A stretch of 64,000 bases of DNA from Rikenellaceae bacterium (lineage in GTDB: Bacteria > Bacteroidota > Bacteroidia > Bacteroidales > Rikenellaceae), in contig SUZF01000001.1 in NCBI GenBank assembly GCA_015060065.1, positions 1-64,000 on the forward strand, read 5' to 3'. Made by a program: the position numbers and the translations under genes. Of the stretch, positions 59,997 to 64,000 are shown piece by piece. Numbering within the stretch: position 1 is the stretch's first letter; each line of letters opens with the position of its first letter. The notes under the pieces were generated by a model, which saw only the letters and a program-made list of their open reading frames with translations, did not search any database and was not told the DNA's origin.

Positions 59997-62900
59997 ATGC
60001 CTAAAAGACTCGACATCAAAAAAGTGATGGTGATAGGTTCGGGACCTATCGTCATCGGACAGGCAGCAGAGTTCGACTATGCCGGAACGCAAGCGTGTCT
60101 TGCCCTCAAAGAGGAGGGATATGAGGTTGTGTTGGTAAACTCCAACCCCGCAACCATTATGACCGACACCAATATTGCCGATAAGGTATATATGGAGCCG
60201 CTGACATTGGAGTATGTGGCAAAAATTATCCGCTACGAGCGACCCGATGCCATTGTTCCGGGGCTTGGCGGTCAGACAGGTCTGAATCTGGCGGTGCAAC
60301 TCGCCAAGAAGGGTATCCTCAAAGAGTGTCAGGTCGAGATTCTCGGAACATCTTTCGAGAGTATCGAGCGTGCCGAGGACCGCAAACTCTTCAAGGAGTT
60401 GTGCGAATCGCTTGGCGAGCCGGTCATCCCCTCGGAGATTGCCTGCTCTATGGAGGAGGGTCTGGCAGCAGCACAGCGCATAGGCTATCCCGTAGTGTTG
60501 CGCCCGGCATTTACGCTTGGCGGTACGGGTGGCGGTTTTGCCGATAACGAGGAGGAGTTTGTCGAGACCATGCGCAACGCGCTGACCCTCTCGCCCGTGC
60601 ATCAGGTGCTGGTCGAGAAGAGCGTGAAGGGTTACAAGGAGATTGAGTACGAGGTTATGCGCGACAGTCACGACAGGGCTATCGCCATCTGCTCGATGGA
60701 GAATATCGACCCCGTGGGTGTTCATACGGGCGACTCAATTGTGGTTGCTCCCCAGCAGACACTCACTCCGGAGGAGGACAAGATGTTGCACGACAGCGCC
60801 TTGAAGATTATCCGCGAACTGAAAATCGAGGGAGGTTGCAATGTACAGTTCGCACTGCACCCGACAACGATGGAGTACTACCTCATCGAGGTCAATCCCC
60901 GCGTCTCGCGCTCATCGGCTCTCGCATCGAAGGCGAGCGGTTTCCCGATTGCACGTGTTACGGCAAAGATTGCCGTAGGTCTTACACTTGACGAGATTCT
61001 TATCGGTAACGTGCCGGCAGCCTTCGAGCCGTCGCTCGACTATATCGTTTTGAAGGCTCCGCGCTTCCCCTTTGACAAGTTTGCTGATGCATCGAATACG
61101 CTCGGTACGCAGATGAAGGCTACGGGCGAAGTTATGAGCATCGGTCGCAACATCGAGGAGGCTCTCTTGAAGGCAGTGCGCTCACTCGAAACAGGTGTAT
61201 GCCACATCTATCACAAGCGTTTTGACACGATGCCCAACGAGGAGTTGCTCGAATATGTAAAGGAGGGTACCGACGACCGTCTCTATGCCATTGCACAACT
61301 TATCCGTAACGGAGTTTCGCTCGAAAAGATTTTTGAGAAGACCAAGATTACGGAGTTCTTCCTCGAAAAGTTCCGCAACGTGGTCGAGATGGAGAGTGAG
61401 TTGAAGGCTAATCCTCGCAATGCAGAGGTTTTGCATCGCGCCAAGAAGTTGGGATTCAGCGATAAGTTCATAGGACAACTGTGGGGCATGGGCGAGGATG
61501 AGATGTATCGCCTGCGCGAGCAGAACAACATCTTCCCCGTGTACAGCATGATTGACACCTGTTCGGGTCCCAATCGTGACTATGTACCCTACTTCTACTC
61601 AACATACGAGGAGGGTCGCGTGAGCGAGTCGCGCATCAGCGACCGCAAGAAGATTATCGTGCTTGGTTCGGGCCCGATTCGTATCGGTCAAGGTGTGGAG
61701 TTCGACTACTCGACCGTTCATGCCATCTGGTCAATTCGCAATGTAGGCTACGAGGCTATAATTATCAACAACAACCCCGAAACGGTATCTACGGACTACA
61801 CATGTAGCGACAAACTCTACTTCGAGCCGCTGACCGTGGAGGATGTGATGAACGTAATCCGTTTGGAGCAGCCGGAGGGCGTAATCGTATCGCTCGGAGG
61901 TCAGACAGCAATCAACCTTGCCGAGCCGTTGGCAGAGTTGGGAGTGCCAATCATCGGCACAGATGTAAATGCCATTCGCAATGCCGAGGATAGAGGTTGC
62001 TTCGAGCGCATTATGACCGAACTCGGAATCCCCCAGCCGATGGCAGAGGCGGTAACCACGGTCGAGGCAGGTGTTGCAGCAGCCACCCGTATCGGCTATC
62101 CCGTACTGGTACGTCCAAGTTATGTGCTGGGAGGTCGCGCAATGCAGATTGTCAGCAACGAGGAGGCTCTGCGTCGCTATATGCGCACAGCGGTAAAGGT
62201 AAATGAGAAGTCGCCCGTGCTGGTTGATAAGTACATTCAGGGTAAAGAGTTGGAGGTCGATGCAATTTGCGACGGCACACAGGTATTCGTTCCCGGCATT
62301 ATGGAGCATGTCGAGCGTACAGGTATCCACTCCGGTGACTCGATAAGCGTGTATCCCACGTTCAGCGTGAGCGAGGCTGTACGCGAGAAGATTTTGGACT
62401 ACACTGTAAAACTCGGTCTTCGCATCGGCATCGTGGGTCTTTTCAACATCCAATTTATCTGTGACGACAAGGATGACGTCTATGTCATCGAGGTAAATCC
62501 CCGCTCGTCACGTACCGTACCGTTCCTCTCGAAATCTACCGGAGTGTCGATGGCCGACATCGCCACCCGCGTAATGCTCGGTCAGAGCCTCAAAGAGCAG
62601 GGCATCGAGTCGGTATATCAGCCCGACCGCAAGCGTTGGTTTGTGAAGGCTCCGGCATTTTCGTTCTCGAAGATTCGCGGTATGGACTCCTACCTCTCGC
62701 CCGAAATGAAATCTACGGGCGAGGCTATCGGTTACGACAACTCGCTCACTCGCGCACTCTACAAGGCGTTGCAGTCGTCGGGAATGGATGTGTCGAACTA
62801 CGGAACGGTATTCCTTACCATTGCCGATAAAGACAAGCCGGCAGCATTGGAGATTGCCCGCAGATTCTATAACCTCGGATTCAACATCGAGGCAACATCG

Positions 62901-63185
62901 GGAACGGCTGCATACCTGCGTAAGCACGGAATCCGTACTCGTCTGCGCCGAAAGTTGAGCGAGGGCAGCAACGATATCATCGAGACGCTGCGTCAAGGTC
63001 ACGTGACATACGTCATCAACACCATCGACCTCGACCAACACAGCACACGTCTGGATGGTTACGAAATTCGCCGCACGGCTGTCGAGAACAACGTAACGAT
63101 ATTCACAGCACTCGAAACGGTGCGCGTTCTGCTCGACGTTCTCGAAGAGATTACGCTCGGAATTTCAACCATTGATGCAGAGTAG
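59997..63185 (+). CDS. carB: Carbamoyl-phosphate synthase large subunit
   Basis: Makes carbamoyl phosphate from bicarbonate, ammonia (from CarA) and two ATP, for pyrimidines and arginine. The 1062 residues show both homologous ATP-grasp halves: [22 protein letters not shown] and, in the second half, [21 protein letters not shown]; also [13 protein letters not shown] and [14 protein letters not shown], and [16 protein letters not shown] with [15 protein letters not shown]. The allosteric domain (about 930-1062) includes [22 protein letters not shown]. No carA is adjacent; the small subunit must be elsewhere. pyrK begins four bases after its stop. Confidence 0.97.
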   Translation: MPKRLDIKKVMVIGSGPIVIGQAAEFDYAGTQACLALKEEGYEVVLVNSNPATIMTDTNIADKVYMEPLTLEYVAKIIRYERPDAIVPGLGGQTGLNLAVQLAKKGILKECQVEILGTSFESIERAEDRKLFKELCESLGEPVIPSEIACSMEEGLAAAQRIGYPVVLRPAFTLGGTGGGFADNEEEFVETMRNALTLSPVHQVLVEKSVKGYKEIEYEVMRDSHDRAIAICSMENIDPVGVHTGDSIVVAPQQTLTPEEDKMLHDSALKIIRELKIEGGCNVQFALHPTTMEYYLIEVNPRVSRSSALASKASGFPIARVTAKIAVGLTLDEILIGNVPAAFEPSLDYIVLKAPRFPFDKFADASNTLGTQMKATGEVMSIGRNIEEALLKAVRSLETGVCHIYHKRFDTMPNEELLEYVKEGTDDRLYAIAQLIRNGVSLEKIFEKTKITEFFLEKFRNVVEMESELKANPRNAEVLHRAKKLGFSDKFIGQLWGMGEDEMYRLREQNNIFPVYSMIDTCSGPNRDYVPYFYSTYEEGRVSESRISDRKKIIVLGSGPIRIGQGVEFDYSTVHAIWSIRNVGYEAIIINNNPETVSTDYTCSDKLYFEPLTVEDVMNVIRLEQPEGVIVSLGGQTAINLAEPLAELGVPIIGTDVNAIRNAEDRGCFERIMTELGIPQPMAEAVTTVEAGVAAATRIGYPVLVRPSYVLGGRAMQIVSNEEALRRYMRTAVKVNEKSPVLVDKYIQGKELEVDAICDGTQVFVPGIMEHVERTGIHSGDSISVYPTFSVSEAVREKILDYTVKLGLRIGIVGLFNIQFICDDKDDVYVIEVNPRSSRTVPFLSKSTGVSMADIATRVMLGQSLKEQGIESVYQPDRKRWFVKAPAFSFSKIRGMDSYLSPEMKSTGEAIGYDNSLTRALYKALQSSGMDVSNYGTVFLTIADKDKPAALEIARRFYNLGFNIEATSGTAAYLRKHGIRTRLRRKLSEGSNDIIETLRQGHVTYVINTIDLDQHSTRLDGYEIRRTAVENNVTIFTALETVRVLLDVLEEITLGISTIDAE

Positions 63186-63189
63186 TGCG

Positions 63190-63924
63190 ATGTACAAGAA
63201 GGGAATATACGAAATTGTAAGCAACCAGCCACTGACCGATAGTGTTTGGCAGATGGTTATCGCGGGCGACACCCAATATCTAACCGCTCCGGGTCAGTTT
63301 GTCAATATCGCCATCGAGGGATGCTATCTGCGCCGTCCAATCTCGGTCTGCGACTACAACGAGAATAGCATCACGCTGATTTACAAAGTTGTGGGCCGTG
63401 GTACGGAGATTATGAGCCGTATGCAGGCGGGCGAGAAGTTGGATGTCCTGACCGGTTTAGGTAACGGATTCTCACTCTCGGCAGCAACGGAGCGGCCGCT
63501 GCTTGTGGGAGGAGGCGTCGGTGTTCCTCCACTCTACAATCTTGCCCGCAAGTTGAAGGCAGCAGGTAAGAGTGTGCAGGTGGTACTGGGATTCAATCGC
63601 GCAGAGGAGATTTTCTATGCCGAGGAGTTCGAGGCTTTGGGTGTCGATGTGCATATCGCCACGGCCGATGGCTCGGTGGGAGTCAAGGGCTTCGTGACGG
63701 ATGCCATGAAGGCGTTGGAGTTCGACTATGTCTATACCTGCGGACCTCTGCCGATGTTGAAGGCTATATACAACGCAACCGCGTGTGATGGCGAGTATAG
63801 TTTCGAAGAGCGTATGGGTTGCGGTTTTGGTGCATGTATGGGATGCTCGTGCCAGACCACCAAGGGAAGTAAGCGTATTTGTAAAGAGGGTCCCGTGTTG
63901 AAGCGTGACGAGATAATTTTTTAG
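63190..63924 (+). CDS. pyrK: Dihydroorotate dehydrogenase electron-transfer subunit
   Basis: The FAD/2Fe-2S partner that passes electrons from class 1B dihydroorotate dehydrogenase to NAD+. Start chosen at 63190 (MYKKGIYEIV), four bases after the carB stop; the longer frame from 63172 would overlap carB. The 244 residues show RRPISVCDY (FAD site), LLVGGGVGVPPLYNLARKL (NAD-binding) and the four-Cys iron-sulphur set GCGFGACMGCSCQTTKGSKRICKEGP near the end. Its partner pyrD follows after 3 bases. Confidence 0.94.
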   Translation: MYKKGIYEIVSNQPLTDSVWQMVIAGDTQYLTAPGQFVNIAIEGCYLRRPISVCDYNENSITLIYKVVGRGTEIMSRMQAGEKLDVLTGLGNGFSLSAATERPLLVGGGVGVPPLYNLARKLKAAGKSVQVVLGFNRAEEIFYAEEFEALGVDVHIATADGSVGVKGFVTDAMKALEFDYVYTCGPLPMLKAIYNATACDGEYSFEERMGCGFGACMGCSCQTTKGSKRICKEGPVLKRDEIIF

Positions 63925-63927
63925 ACT

Positions 63928-64000
63928 ATGAGGGATACGTCGGTAGTATTGAGCGGATGGCGACTGGATAATCCGGTAATCCCCGCAAGTGGAACCTTCG
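63928..64000 (+). CDS. pyrD: Dihydroorotate dehydrogenase, class 1B (cut by window end)
   Basis: Only the first 24 codons lie in the window: MRDTSVVLSGWRLDN, then PVIPASGTF. The NPVIPASGTF stretch is characteristic of the start of the catalytic subunit of dihydroorotate dehydrogenase, and the gene directly follows pyrK, its obligatory partner. The ATG starts 3 bases after the pyrK stop. Confidence 0.85.
   Translation, partial: MRDTSVVLSGWRLDNPVIPASGTF

Noticed and set aside
59424..60725. 433-codon minus-strand ORF across the pyrC-carB junction
   Set aside because: Opposes two genes with clear catalytic motifs; composition is that of a shadow frame.

Overview
The window is about 64 kb of chromosome from a Bacteroidota bacterium, most likely order Bacteroidales and plausibly Alistipes-like; the genus is an inference. 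Supporting signs: promoter boxes of the Bacteroidota type (TAnnTTTG, several with TTTG or TTG about 20 bases upstream), GldE beside FtsZ, S46 dipeptidyl-peptidase, BspA-type leucine-rich repeats, and menaquinone rather than ubiquinone chemistry. No tRNA, rRNA, CRISPR array, insertion sequence or prophage was seen. Almost all of it is housekeeping sequence; the one accessory-looking patch is about 9.98-13.11 kb.

Layout. 0.1-6.0 kb (minus): a tpiA reading frame fused in frame to a membrane-protein ORF, lysS, a PAP2 phosphatase, alkaline phosphatase and a YugP-type zinc protease. 6.1-9.8 kb (plus): nucleoside deaminase, LolC/E-like permease, menG, a lipoprotein and a SPOR-like protein. 10.0-13.1 kb: an AT-richer pair (thioredoxin-like/BspA repeat protein and Sel1-repeat lipoprotein) and a divergent tiny Cys-rich lipoprotein. 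13.2-23.1 kb (minus): a compact division operon, murG-murC-ftsQ-ftsA-ftsZ-gldE-PPTase-MATE, behind one good promoter. 23.2-34.9 kb (minus): yifB, dnaB, comF, priA, yitT, a radical SAM protein, a secreted nuclease, dtd, rluA-type synthase and cdd. 35.1-36.5 kb (plus): rlmD. 36.6-40.1 kb (minus): DPP11-like peptidase, lipoprotein, nitroreductase. 40.2-41.7 kb (plus): HAD phosphatase and RdgB. 42.1-52.3 kb (minus): an ExbB/ExbD energiser operon, ansA, tatD, dprA, folC, lnt, an SDR and an MBL-fold hydrolase. 52.5-56.4 kb (plus): a Pit-type phosphate transporter and ribulokinase. 56.4-58.3 kb (minus): a GRP-type sugar porter and ribokinase. 58.5-64 kb (plus): the pyrimidine operon pyrC-carB-pyrK-pyrD, with pyrD cut by the window end.

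The most interesting item is the leader of the pyrimidine operon (about 58.47-58.63 kb). Between a TATCTTTG promoter box and pyrC lie a compact three-way-junction-like fold, an intrinsic terminator ending 5 bases before the pyrC start codon, and a 7-bp antiterminator pairing that uses both the 3' strand of the junction's closing stem and the 5' strand of the terminator. A 33-codon ORF runs through the same stretch. This is the architecture of a transcriptional riboswitch or attenuator, and I do not recognise it as a known family.

Other notable points: an A8 tract that decides whether tpiA is fused to a membrane protein or starts separately with an ATGA overlap; two genes whose -7 box lies 4-5 bases before the start codon (candidate leaderless mRNAs); dispersed AATTGAN heptamer arrays; inverted nonamer arrays; and a roughly 100-residue charged insertion in FtsQ.
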